Source of the DNA: Tepidaquicella sp964564635
GTDB taxonomy: Bacteria; Bacteroidota; Ignavibacteria; Tepidaquicellales; Tepidaquicellaceae
Assembly: GCA_964564635.1 (NCBI GenBank)
Contig: CAZMAR010000007.1
Coordinates: 1 to 61,546 of the forward strand
DNA length: 61,546 bases
Reading direction: 5' to 3'
Every line of letters starts with the position of its first letter. The stretch's first letter is position 1. The notes beneath the pieces are model-generated. The model did not search any database and was not told the origin of the DNA. It saw only the letters and a list, made by a program, of their open reading frames with translations. Shown here piece by piece: positions 51,526-60,497 of the stretch. Both the position numbers and the translations under genes were made by a program.

Positions 51526-54500
51526 TTAGAAAAATGCAGTAATCTGTGCTCTTCCGGTATGAATAGCTTTTCTTCCCCCTTCTATACGCCCATCATAATT
51601 AACCGAAGCCTGTATGTTTTTACTGATACTATAATCAAAATAACCTCTCCAGAAATAACTTTTCCCTTCAACCTTCCCACCAGTAAGTTCGTAAGGAAAA
51701 TTCAATCTGCTTTGATTAAAAGAAACCTCTGCTCTTTCAAGTTCTAACCTAAGTCGCCCAACAGTTGCAAAAGAATAAATAAATCTTAATATTTGTTGAT
51801 TTATATCTGCTTGTGTAAAGTTTTGTCCTATTTCAAGGGGATAGTAATCATTTGCACGACTGAAGTTTAATTCAAACCCACTTTCTATTTCGGGAATTGG
51901 TTTATAAGAAAAGTCTGTATTAAAATAATTTCCTTCAATTTTTCTGTTTCGCACCGAATTGATAGGTGCGAGATTGTTATCAATTTTATTCACATATTCT
52001 AATTGAATACTTACATCAGAGGTAACAGCAAACCTGAATTTTACAGATTTTTGAATATTAATTAATCTTTCATTTCCACTACTGTATTGATTAAAACCCT
52101 TTTGTTGCAGATATCTTAAGCGAAGAAAATATTGAGGATTATTTTCAAAAAAATTTATATCCTGTTGAAATAACTGATTACCTGAAAGGGTATTAGAATC
52201 GTTAAGAAAAGTTGAAATTCTAAGGAAGTAAAGATTTTCAGAAACAGGGTCTTTACTTTTTTCGTCAATTCTGAAAAAAGTTTCAGTGGAAAAATTATTA
52301 AACAAATCGTTTAGAAAAGAACTTCCCACCAGATAAAAATATCTTGATGGTTTTAAATAAATTCTTGCTGAGGTCTTTAAATCTATAGTAGGAAAATATT
52401 CACCTGTTGGTACATTAAGTTTAATATAATTTCCATCATAATTCACAAGTTGAAATTCATTTTCATCCTGCACACCGTTTCCATTTAAATCCCCCAAATA
52501 AATATAATTGCCCTGCCCGGTAGGAACCAGTAAAAATAATTTCTCTACTTTAGCAGTTCTTTCATTTGTAATATTATATAGTAGATCTACTGTTACACTA
52601 TTACTTAAAGGTGTGAGTCTTGTTCTTGAATTTACAAGTACAATATTATTATTAACATTTCCTTTCTGAAATCCGATTTCTGAAAATCTTTTATTTCTAA
52701 TTCCTATATCAAAATAAGTGAAAAACCATTCAACCCCTGAATAGGTTAAGCCAAATTTTTGAGTATAAGCATTTGAGAAATTTTTCAAAATACCATTATC
52801 AGGAAAATCTTCTTTCCTATAATTGAATTCAACAAAAATATTGAAATTGTAAAAATTATTTAAAGAAATTTTTGGGGTTATATCATTAAAAAGAAAGCTC
52901 TCCGAATTGAGACTGTCCCCTTGAGATGTTTTAATAAAATTTTTTTTCACCTCGCCATTATAAACAACATTAAAAAGAAGCGAGGAAAAATTATTCCTTT
53001 CTCTTTGAAGTATCAATCGATAAGAAACTGAAGCCAAATGCTTAAACCAGCTCCCCTGGAAGTTCTTTGGTTTAAAATCACTTGAAACATTTTCAAAAAC
53101 ATATTTGAACTGCGGAAGCCCGGAAGTATCTATCACAGATGAAGGATTATTGAATTCAACTGAAGCAATAGTTCTGAAAGAATTAAAAAAATCTCCTCTT
53201 TTAAGATTTGCAAAATTTGTTCGCAAGGAAAATAAATTACCCGTGCTTAAAATCAGATTCCCTTCTTTCAAATCCTCTGTTGCCTGCGATGAATCCTGAA
53301 CATCAAAATTTCTGTTAAATTCAACATCATTAATTCTATCAAGAGAATAAAAGAGTTTATTAATTACCCTTTGTTTATAACTAACTTGAAAATTGTTAAA
53401 ATTAATACCAAATAAGTTTAAACCACTCTTCTGATATCCAAGCACCCCAAAAAAAGCAACACCTCCGTTTGTATTATCTTCAAGAGTAGAGAACTTGTTT
53501 TTGTCAAAGTATGAATACGCAGACTCGAGCCTGAAAAATAACTCTTTATTTTTGCCTGCATTATACTCAATTACAATATCACCAATCTGATATGAAGTTG
53601 GCACCGGCAAGAAAATAACGGGAGCATATAAACCTTTATTTTGACCTACAAACTCATAGTTTAAAAGACTCTTATTAATATAATCCCCTTTACCCTGACC
53701 AACATAAGAAAAGGTAATGTTATAAACAGCGGCAGTATCGCCGGGTAAATAAACATAATATACATAGCCAGTAGAATCTACCCTCTTAACATAAGTTCCA
53801 AGACTGCGGTTAAGAGAATCTTTTCCAACATACACAACCCCAGATTTAGTTGGGGGGTTTGCCCCTGCATTTTTCAAAATTACTTTATCTGAATCGCTTA
53901 GAGTAAAATCGATTGGTTTGTTTTCATTATCGGTTTCATTAAGATAGGAAAAATTTATTTTCAGATTCTTATCCAGAAATTCAAGTTTACTATTTCCTGT
54001 TATAAGTGTTCTGCTGTATTTCCTATCTGAATATTCAAAATCAACTACTATTCTTGAAGCGCTTGTAATAATTCTTTTGTTTGTAAATGTAATCTGTCCA
54101 AGAGCGTAGTCAATAATATAATCCGCCTGCTCTCCTCTAACCATTAAGATACCATCCAGATAAACTTTTTCCGTCCCTGATAGAACAAGAATGTTAATTT
54201 CATTATCCTTCCCTGTTAACCTGTATGGACCCTGAATGCCATCAATACCGTTAAAAGAATTGGAATTAAATTTTCCTCGCGAAACCGCTCCCACAAAAGT
54301 AAAATTACCAAAGTCAAAGCTACTAAATCCTTTTATCCCCTGAATTTTACGATTAAAATTAATAAATCCACCTTCATAAGAAGAAGGGAAATTAACATCA
54401 ATGTCTCCGAGCGTAGCACCTATGTTACTACTTTTCACTTCAATAAAAACTTTATCAAGTTCCTGCAATTTTAAAGTATTTCCCTCCGGTTGTATAGGGG

Positions 54501-55098
54501 TAGATTCATCAGTTAGAGCTGCTGTTATATCAATCTCACGGGAAAGTTTCCCTTTTAATTGCAATCTAAATCCTGAATTAACAGAAATGTCTCTGTTTGA
54601 CCCAAAGTTTATACCTCTGAATATCGAGCCGGACTTTTCAAGTTCTGTCCCTTCAAATAAATCTTCTAAAAAATCTTTTGAAGTTGTTGCAATTGTTATT
54701 GTATCACCGGTTAGAGTATCTTTTTGTGTAATAATTTCAAAGTTGGAATATTCATCTCTTAGTTTATATGGGAATAAATCATAAATTACCAATACAGTAT
54801 ATAAACGCAGAGTGTCAAGAAAATATTTTGAAAAAAGATTTTTATTGATTGAAATAACACCATTTCTATAATTAAAATTGTAATCTTCATTTCTTACAAG
54901 TTTAATATAAGATGGCAGGGTTTCAATTTTTATTGTATCACTTTCAGGAATTACAAACTTATCTCCTGTAATAAGAAGACTATCATAAACGGAAAGTTGT
55001 AATTTTATTGTTTTATAATTTAAGTCAATCTGTGGGAAAATTTTTCCTGCAATTAGAAATAAAATAATAAATATTAATATTATCTTTACCTGTTTCAA
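51526..55098 (-). CDS. Large outer-membrane beta-barrel-like protein, unknown function
   Basis: A 1190-residue protein with a signal peptide (VKIILIFIILFLIAGKIFPQ). The N-terminal third is soluble-looking. A conserved-looking block near residues 285-370 (LSGTEKVYLDGILMVRG, DYIIDYALGQITF, RIVVDFEYSDRKYSR) recalls segments I associate with SprA-like and related large surface proteins of Bacteroidota. From about 500 on there are many alternating hydrophobic/polar strands with aromatic ends, as in an outer-membrane barrel, finishing with a strand ending in Phe-Phe (AQITAFF), the usual terminal signature. It lies 18 bp after dnaX. The function is unknown; the SprA likeness is weak and it is far shorter than SprA. 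Confidence 0.75.
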   Translation of the reverse strand: MKQVKIILIFIILFLIAGKIFPQIDLNYKTIKLQLSVYDSLLITGDKFVIPESDTIKIETLPSYIKLVRNEDYNFNYRNGVISINKNLFSKYFLDTLRLYTVLVIYDLFPYKLRDEYSNFEIITQKDTLTGDTITIATTSKDFLEDLFEGTELEKSGSIFRGINFGSNRDISVNSGFRLQLKGKLSREIDITAALTDESTPIQPEGNTLKLQELDKVFIEVKSSNIGATLGDIDVNFPSSYEGGFINFNRKIQGIKGFSSFDFGNFTFVGAVSRGKFNSNSFNGIDGIQGPYRLTGKDNEINILVLSGTEKVYLDGILMVRGEQADYIIDYALGQITFTNKRIITSASRIVVDFEYSDRKYSRTLITGNSKLEFLDKNLKINFSYLNETDNENKPIDFTLSDSDKVILKNAGANPPTKSGVVYVGKDSLNRSLGTYVKRVDSTGYVYYVYLPGDTAAVYNITFSYVGQGKGDYINKSLLNYEFVGQNKGLYAPVIFLPVPTSYQIGDIVIEYNAGKNKELFFRLESAYSYFDKNKFSTLEDNTNGGVAFFGVLGYQKSGLNLFGINFNNFQVSYKQRVINKLFYSLDRINDVEFNRNFDVQDSSQATEDLKEGNLILSTGNLFSLRTNFANLKRGDFFNSFRTIASVEFNNPSSVIDTSGLPQFKYVFENVSSDFKPKNFQGSWFKHLASVSYRLILQRERNNFSSLLFNVVYNGEVKKNFIKTSQGDSLNSESFLFNDITPKISLNNFYNFNIFVEFNYRKEDFPDNGILKNFSNAYTQKFGLTYSGVEWFFTYFDIGIRNKRFSEIGFQKGNVNNNIVLVNSRTRLTPLSNSVTVDLLYNITNERTAKVEKLFLLVPTGQGNYIYLGDLNGNGVQDENEFQLVNYDGNYIKLNVPTGEYFPTIDLKTSARIYLKPSRYFYLVGSSFLNDLFNNFSTETFFRIDEKSKDPVSENLYFLRISTFLNDSNTLSGNQLFQQDINFFENNPQYFLRLRYLQQKGFNQYSSGNERLINIQKSVKFRFAVTSDVSIQLEYVNKIDNNLAPINSVRNRKIEGNYFNTDFSYKPIPEIESGFELNFSRANDYYPLEIGQNFTQADINQQILRFIYSFATVGRLRLELERAEVSFNQSRLNFPYELTGGKVEGKSYFWRGYFDYSISKNIQASVNYDGRIEGGRKAIHTGRAQITAFF

Positions 55099-55116
55099 TA
55101 TAAGGAAAGATTATTA

Positions 55117-56568
55117 TTAAGACCTTCTTGTACTATTAATCCTTTCCTCCTCCACATCAAAAATTGTTCTTATTTTACTAACTAATGGGGTATCAACACT
55201 TCTATAATTTTCTAAATCTTGATTCCTTATAGATGGAGATTCCTCACCATTACTTTCAGCTGAGTGCTGACTATTTTCCGTTGTATTTTCCGGGTGTTCT
55301 TCTTCTATTTCTGGGGAAATTTTAATTGTATTGCTTTCTGAAGATTGTATCTCCTGTTTTGTAGCTTTGTGAGTTTCCTGAGAGGGATTAAAAGATTTTA
55401 TCTCGTTTAATTTTTGTTCAGAAGTTTTTTTTTTAAAATCTTCTATCTCCAAAATAATCTTTTCAAGGTCAACAACTTCCTTATTAATTCTACATAGTTC
55501 CACAAGAATAGCTTCAATAAGAATGCGTTGATTGGCAGAGAACTTAAATCTTTGCTCATCATCAAACAATATTTGTAGAATTCTTAATAACTGTCCTTCT
55601 GTAAATTTTTTACTTTCTTTAATATACCTCTCTTTAATTACATCAGACTCATCAATTAAAGAGGAAGCATTAGTAGAATTAACAATAAGAATATTTCTGA
55701 AATGTTCCGTAAGCCCGGTATAAAAAGTGTGCAAATCAAATCCTTTTTCAAGCAACTCTGAAAAATACTCAAGAATACCTTTTGCATCTCCTTTATGAAT
55801 AAAATCAGAAATTCTAAAATAAATTTCTTTTTCAGGCAGATTGAAAAATTGTTTCAAATCATCATAAACAATATTAGTACCGCAAAATGAAACTGCAAGA
55901 TCAAAAATACCAAGTGCATCTCTCAAGGCTCCATCCCCTAATTTAGAAATTAAAAAGAGTGATTGCTCGTCAATAGTAATATTTTCTTTTTCCGCAATTT
56001 CTCTAATTCTTTTTGAAATATCTTCAATTTTTATTCGCTGTAAGTTAAACTTCTGACATCTGCTTGTTATTGTCGGAGGAATTTTTTCTGGATTTGTAGT
56101 CGCAAGAATAAAAATTAAATAGGATGGTGGCTCTTCAAGAATTTTTAGTAAAGCATTAAAAGCCTGTATGGTTAGCATATGAACCTCATCCACAATGAAA
56201 AACTTATATTTCGCTTTAACGGGATAAAATTTTGCTGCATCTTGAATTGCTCTCACATCATCAATTCCCCTGTTAGATGCTGCATCCAGTTCAAAAATAT
56301 CTGGATGAATTCCATTAGTGATTTCTATGCAGGATTCACACTCATTACACGGTTCCCCATCTTTTTGATTACTGCAATTAAGAGCCTTTGCAAAAATTCT
56401 CGCAATTGTAGTTTTTCCTATTCCACGCGGTCCACTTATCAAATAAGAATGAGCAATTTTTTTTGTAATAATTGCATTCTTTAAAGTTTGTGTTGCAAAC
56501 TCCTGCGAAATTACTTCATCAAACCGTTGTGGTCTGTATTTTAATGCAGATACTTTATATTCAATCAT
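55117..56568 (-). CDS. dnaX: DNA polymerase III gamma/tau subunit
   Basis: The 483-residue clamp-loader subunit has Walker A (SGPRGIGKTTIARIFAKAL), a zinc module (CNECESC preceded by ALNCSN), Walker B (KYKFFIVDEVHML), sensor 1 (LATTNPEKIP) and the SRCQKFNL arginine-finger motif. The AAA+ and collar domains end near residue 365; a polar, Glu-rich tail follows. Codons 379-382 contain a run of ten A (Lys379-Lys381, then Thr382), where a one-base slip reaches a stop within a few codons and would give a short gamma-like form. The start overlaps lon by 4 bp (ATGA). Confidence 0.96.
   Translation of the reverse strand: MIEYKVSALKYRPQRFDEVISQEFATQTLKNAIITKKIAHSYLISGPRGIGKTTIARIFAKALNCSNQKDGEPCNECESCIEITNGIHPDIFELDAASNRGIDDVRAIQDAAKFYPVKAKYKFFIVDEVHMLTIQAFNALLKILEEPPSYLIFILATTNPEKIPPTITSRCQKFNLQRIKIEDISKRIREIAEKENITIDEQSLFLISKLGDGALRDALGIFDLAVSFCGTNIVYDDLKQFFNLPEKEIYFRISDFIHKGDAKGILEYFSELLEKGFDLHTFYTGLTEHFRNILIVNSTNASSLIDESDVIKERYIKESKKFTEGQLLRILQILFDDEQRFKFSANQRILIEAILVELCRINKEVVDLEKIILEIEDFKKKTSEQKLNEIKSFNPSQETHKATKQEIQSSESNTIKISPEIEEEHPENTTENSQHSAESNGEESPSIRNQDLENYRSVDTPLVSKIRTIFDVEEERINSTRRS
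55425..55434 (-). promoter_or_regulatory. A10 slippery run in dnaX
   Basis: On the sense strand codons 379-382 read AAA AAA AAA ACT TCT GAA. One inserted A gives AAC TTC TGA, a stop at codon 384. One deleted A gives CTT CTG AAC AAA AAT TAA, also a stop. It is the longest homopolymer I saw in this window, and it lies just after the clamp-loader core, where gamma would end. Confidence 0.6.
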
Positions 56569-59033
56569 TTTCTTTTTTGTTTAAATTTCAATTCACTTTT
56601 ATCAAAAACAAACGGTATCGCATCTGGGATGTTCCTGACCAATTCAATCTTTAAATTGTCCTTTATTTCTTTGGGTACTTCTTCAAGGTCTTTTTCATTA
56701 TCTTTAGGAATAAGTACAGTTTTTATTCCACTTCTTAAAGCAGCAAGCATTTTTTCATTTAACCCACCAACAGGTAAAATCGTACCCCTCAAAGTAATCT
56801 CTCCAGTCATTGCAACATCTGTTCGGGCGGGTACTCGTGTTATTGCAGAAAGCATCGCAATCGTCATTGTAATACCAGCAGAGGGTCCATCTTTTGGTAT
56901 TGCACCTTCAGGAACATGAATATGAATTTCCTTATTTTTAAAATAATCTTTTGGAATATTGTATTTACTCATATTAGATTTTATAAAAGATAATCCCGCC
57001 TGTGCAGACTCTTTCATAACATCGCCAAGTTGCCCGGTCAAAATGAACTTATCCTGTCCTTCCATTATCGTAACATCTACTGTAAGTATATCTCCTCCAA
57101 GTGTAGTCCAGGCTAATCCTGTAGCTGTTCCAATTTTATATTTTTCTTTTGCTGATTTTTTATTTGAATACTTTGGAACACCAAGATATTTAGCCACATC
57201 ACTTGTTTTTATTACTATTCTTTTTGGGAGCTGTAAGGGTTTTTCTTTATCAGATTGATTTTCTATTTCTGTATTAATTTTTACATCAGTAACAATATCC
57301 CTGATTACTTTTCTTATTATAGAAGTTAATTCTCTTTCAAGATTTCTAACTCCTGCTTCCTTTGTATATTCACGAATAATTTTTAGAATAACATTATCTG
57401 GAAACTTAATAGCATTTTTATTTAATCCATGTTCCTGAAGCTCTTTCGGAATTATATGGCGTTTTGCAATTTCTATTTTTTCAAAATCAAGATAACTTCT
57501 CATTTCTATAATTTCCATTCTATCTTTTAATGCTGGTGGAATGCTATACTGAACATTTGCCGTAGTAATAAACAACACATTAGATAAATCATAATCAACA
57601 TCAAGGTAATGATCATTGAAACTGTTGTTTTGTTCTGGATCCAGCACCTCCAGCATAGCACTTGCTGGGTCTCCACGCCAGTCAGTTCCCATTTTATCTA
57701 TTTCATCAATTAAAATCACCGGGTTGCAGGTCCCAGTTTTTTTCATCGCTTGAATAATTTTCCCGGGCATAGACCCAATATATGTTCTGCGATGTCCTCT
57801 AATTTCCGCTTCATCTCGCACGCCCCCAACTGAAAGGCGAGCAAATTTCCTGTTCAGGGCTCTTGCTATTGATTTACCAAGTGATGTTTTTCCAACACCG
57901 GGTGGACCAACAAAACATAATATTTGTCCTTTTGGATATTTTTTTATTTTTTGTGATTTTAATAATTTCAGTATAGCAAGTAATTCAAGAACCCGCTCCT
58001 TTGGTTTATCTAAATCATAGTGATCTTCATCAAGAATTTTTTTTGCATTTTCAAGGTCATAATTATCCTCAGTAAAAACATTCCACGGAACACTCACCAT
58101 CCAGTCAAGATAGTTTCTTGTAACAGAAAAGTCAGGAGACATTGGAGGAGTTTTTTTCAACTTATTAAATTCTTCAAGTGCTTTCTCTTTAACATTTTCT
58201 GGCATTCCCGCACTTTCTATTTTATCAAGAATTTTCTTCAGGTCGGGGTCTAACTCAACTCCCTCATTGAGTTCATCCTGTAAAATTTTTATCTGCTCCT
58301 GTATAATAAACCGGCGCTGGCTTCGCTGCATTTCAGAACTTACTTTGTTATCTATTTCCTTTATAATATTGGAAATTTCAAGTTCTGAATTTAAAATATA
58401 GAGAAGTTCGTAATAAAGTTTTTTAATATCGGATATTTCCAGAATTTGCTGCTTCTTTTTAATATCTATATTTAATGTAGATGCAACAAAGTAAGCCCTT
58501 CTTTCATAATCAGAAATATTTTCGAATGTTATTATGGTTTCACGAGGAATAGATTGATTTGCATTAATATAATCAGTAAAAAGTTTTTTCACCTGTCTTG
58601 AAAGTGCAACAAGTTCAGTATCTTCCTTAATTTCTATTTGCCTTATCTGAATTTCTGCTTCAATAAAATTTTCAAAAGAGTATTTAATTACACTCGCGAC
58701 AGCAATTCCATCAACAAGTACTTTCAGCAATCCATTAGGCATTCTAAGTACCTGAATAACTTTAGCAAGAGTGCCAATTTTATATAAATTTTCAGGGTCA
58801 GGATTTTCAGCAGTAAAATCAATCTGAGTTGCTAAAAGTACATATTTATCAGAATCCAGCGCAGAATTTATTGCTTTGATAGTAGTTTCCCTTCCTGCAA
58901 GTACTGGATACAATATAAAGGGAAAAATGACAGTATCTTTCAAAGGAATCACAGGAAATTTAGTTTTTCCTTTTAACTCCTCTATTATATTTGTAATATG
59001 AGTTCCTGGTATATCAGTCGGGTTTATATCCAT
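56565..59033 (-). CDS. lon: ATP-dependent protease Lon
   Basis: This 822-residue cytoplasmic protease has an N-terminal substrate-binding domain (FPVIPLKDTVIFPFILYPVLAG, about 30-230), a helical region, an AAA+ domain with Walker A GPPGVGKTS (Lys382) and Walker B NPVILIDEIDKMG, and a C-terminal protease domain. The catalytic dyad is Ser718 (PKDGPSAGIT) and Lys761 (GLNEKMLAA), 43 residues apart as in E. coli Lon. It lies upstream of dnaX with an ATGA overlap; the pairing of Lon with DnaX is not a common one. The promoter at 59068-59098 would drive both. Confidence 0.98.
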   Translation of the reverse strand: MDINPTDIPGTHITNIIEELKGKTKFPVIPLKDTVIFPFILYPVLAGRETTIKAINSALDSDKYVLLATQIDFTAENPDPENLYKIGTLAKVIQVLRMPNGLLKVLVDGIAVASVIKYSFENFIEAEIQIRQIEIKEDTELVALSRQVKKLFTDYINANQSIPRETIITFENISDYERRAYFVASTLNIDIKKKQQILEISDIKKLYYELLYILNSELEISNIIKEIDNKVSSEMQRSQRRFIIQEQIKILQDELNEGVELDPDLKKILDKIESAGMPENVKEKALEEFNKLKKTPPMSPDFSVTRNYLDWMVSVPWNVFTEDNYDLENAKKILDEDHYDLDKPKERVLELLAILKLLKSQKIKKYPKGQILCFVGPPGVGKTSLGKSIARALNRKFARLSVGGVRDEAEIRGHRRTYIGSMPGKIIQAMKKTGTCNPVILIDEIDKMGTDWRGDPASAMLEVLDPEQNNSFNDHYLDVDYDLSNVLFITTANVQYSIPPALKDRMEIIEMRSYLDFEKIEIAKRHIIPKELQEHGLNKNAIKFPDNVILKIIREYTKEAGVRNLERELTSIIRKVIRDIVTDVKINTEIENQSDKEKPLQLPKRIVIKTSDVAKYLGVPKYSNKKSAKEKYKIGTATGLAWTTLGGDILTVDVTIMEGQDKFILTGQLGDVMKESAQAGLSFIKSNMSKYNIPKDYFKNKEIHIHVPEGAIPKDGPSAGITMTIAMLSAITRVPARTDVAMTGEITLRGTILPVGGLNEKMLAALRSGIKTVLIPKDNEKDLEEVPKEIKDNLKIELVRNIPDAIPFVFDKSELKFKQKRK

Positions 59034-59067
59034 ACTAAATAAACAAAATTATTTCTCAACTATTATT

Positions 59068-59098
59068 CTAAATTAATCCCTTATAATACAATTTTCAA
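59068..59098 (-). promoter_or_regulatory. Promoter of lon-dnaX
   Basis: Minus strand: TTGAAA (59098-59093), 17 nt, TAATTTAG (59075-59068), with the common TTG-N20-TA spacing. It lies 34 bp before the lon ATG. I see no CIRCE-like heat-shock repeat. Confidence 0.55.
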
Positions 59099-59213
59099 TG
59101 TTATAAATAATATTTTCGTCCTGTTTTTTAAAATTAAATTTTTAAATTAATGAAATTATTTTATAACACTTTTACATATAAAACTTTTAACTTAGTAAAT
59201 AAATAAAAAATTA

Positions 59214-59312
59214 GGAACGAGGAATTAGCCAACAGCCAGCAAAATACTGTTAATAAACATTTATTTTTCCTCGTTCCCGCTTCCCTTCATTGTACCCTCT
59301 GTTATGCAGAGG
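59214..59312. repeat. Nested inverted repeats, possible structured RNA or REP-like element
   Basis: GGAACGAGGAA (59214-59224) pairs perfectly with TTCCTCGTTCC (59267-59277). Inside it AACAG (59231-59235) pairs with CTGTT (59247-59251). A second hairpin follows at once: CCTCTG-TTATG-CAGAGG (59296-59312), then CTCCCACC. By eye it has more G and C than its surroundings. The GTTCCC/GGGAAC palindromes resemble extragenic repeats in other bacteria, from memory only. No second copy was seen here. Confidence 0.5.
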
Positions 59313-59451
59313 CTCCCACCTATCCCTAAACCCGAATTTATATTGCATAATTATCGTAGTATATCCACCACCTCTCCAAGTCTAAATTAACATATAAAAA
59401 AGAAAATTAAATTTTTTTTAATTTTATTAGAAAAATTTTCGGAGGCGTATA

Positions 59452-59679
59452 ATGGCAAACGGAACAATTTTGTGTCTTTTCTTTTATGATTGTAACAAAA
59501 TAAGATATATTTGGACAATAAATTTGACAAATGATTTTTGTGGTACAAAACAGAACCACAATTTGATTATTAAAATGAAATTAATCTTCTACAAAATTCC
59601 GTTCCCTGTAATAAAGGAAGGGATAATATTTCTTTCAAGGAAGCAGTTTTCAACTTTTTATATTAAATACCCAACTTAG
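59452..59679 (+). pseudogene. Doubtful ORF starting like a cold-shock gene
   Basis: A 75-codon frame preceded by a perfect GGAGG, seven nt from the ATG. The first residues MANGTI are those of cold-shock proteins (usually MANGTVKWFN), but the rest (LCLFFYDCNKIRYIW onward) has no cold-shock motif and looks like chance coding. It may be the 5' remnant of a csp gene broken by a deletion or rearrangement, or a coincidence. I do not claim that it makes a functional protein. Confidence 0.3.
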
Positions 59680-59840
59680 CCAAAAAGATTCAGGATGCTC
59701 TGGTAATTTTTTATTCCGCTTGAAATAACATCCTTACATATCAATAAAGGAATTATGCTATAATTTAAGAAAGAAAAGTAAAATTGTATAATAATTGTAA
59801 GAAAGGTATTTCGTCAATTAGATTAGCAAGTTAGAAAAAA

Positions 59841-60425
59841 TTATCTTTCTAAATATTTTTTTAATTTTTCCGCCTGTTCTTTTTTGGTATAGAGTGACCT
59901 GTCATACATTCCTTTTTGCTCACGCTGGCGTAGGGCTTCATACAGGCAAACTGCAACTGAGACGGAGACATTCAGGGATTGGATTAAACCTTTCATTGGA
60001 ATGTGGAAGGATTTGTCGGAAAGTTTTACTGCTTCTTCTGATAAGCCTCTGTGTTCATTTCCAAAAACTAAGGCTATGCGTTTTGTCAGGTCAAGTTCGT
60101 AAAGAGAGGGATTTTCCATATTTTCAGTAATGTAAGATGAATAAATTTTAAATTTTTCTTTACGAAGCACCTCGTAGCAGTCTGAAATTGAAGTAAATTT
60201 AATAAGTTCTACCCATTTCTTTGCACTTGCGGAAGAAACAACACTTATTCTGGGAAATGATTCTATGTAATAGACTAAATATATTTTGTCAATTCCAACC
60301 GCTTCTGCGGTTCTCAATATAGCGCTTACATTATGAGGGTCGTGTATATTTTCCAGTACTATAGTGAAATATTTCTGCCTTTGTTTTATTACTTTCTTAA
60401 ATTTATTTAACCTTTTTTCTGTCAT
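59841..60425 (-). CDS. TrmH/SpoU-family RNA 2'-O-methyltransferase
   Basis: A 194-residue SPOUT enzyme. NIHDPHNVSAILRTAEAVGIDKIYLV is motif 1 with the catalytic Arg, ALVFGNEHRGLSEEAVKLSD is motif 2, and IPMKGLIQSLNVSVSVAVCLYEALRQR is motif 3 of the knotted SAM site. It most resembles TrmH, which methylates the 2'-OH of G18 in tRNA, but rRNA-specific relatives look alike. A TTGACA-16-TAATAT promoter lies just upstream, leaving a very short leader. A C-terminal basic tail ends in LKKYLER. Confidence 0.92.
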   Translation of the reverse strand: MTEKRLNKFKKVIKQRQKYFTIVLENIHDPHNVSAILRTAEAVGIDKIYLVYYIESFPRISVVSSASAKKWVELIKFTSISDCYEVLRKEKFKIYSSYITENMENPSLYELDLTKRIALVFGNEHRGLSEEAVKLSDKSFHIPMKGLIQSLNVSVSVAVCLYEALRQREQKGMYDRSLYTKKEQAEKLKKYLER

Positions 60426-60436
60426 ATTTGTTTATA

Positions 60437-60464
60437 ATATTACAGGTAGAAATTTTTATGTCAA
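60437..60464 (-). promoter_or_regulatory. Candidate promoter of the TrmH-family gene
   Basis: Minus strand TTGACA (60464-60459), 16 nt, TAATAT (60442-60437). The distance to the ATG at 60425 leaves only a few nt of leader. A plus-strand TTG (60428) then AATTTTTA (60451-60458), 20 nt apart, could serve the next gene. Confidence 0.4.
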
Positions 60465-60497
60465 TATATTATATAAAAGTTAAATGTTAAATATTAA

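Larger units (their letters stand above)
59034..59840. other. Intergenic region with inverted repeats and an orphan start
   Basis: 807 bp with no accepted gene. It holds the lon promoter (59068-59098), a block of nested inverted repeats that looks less AT-rich than its surroundings (59214-59312), an AT hairpin AAAATTAAA/TTTAATTTT near 59403-59425, a GGAGG site with an ATG at 59452, and short repeats further right such as TTGTGGT/ACCACAA near 59537-59560. I see no tRNA or known riboswitch. Confidence 0.5.
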
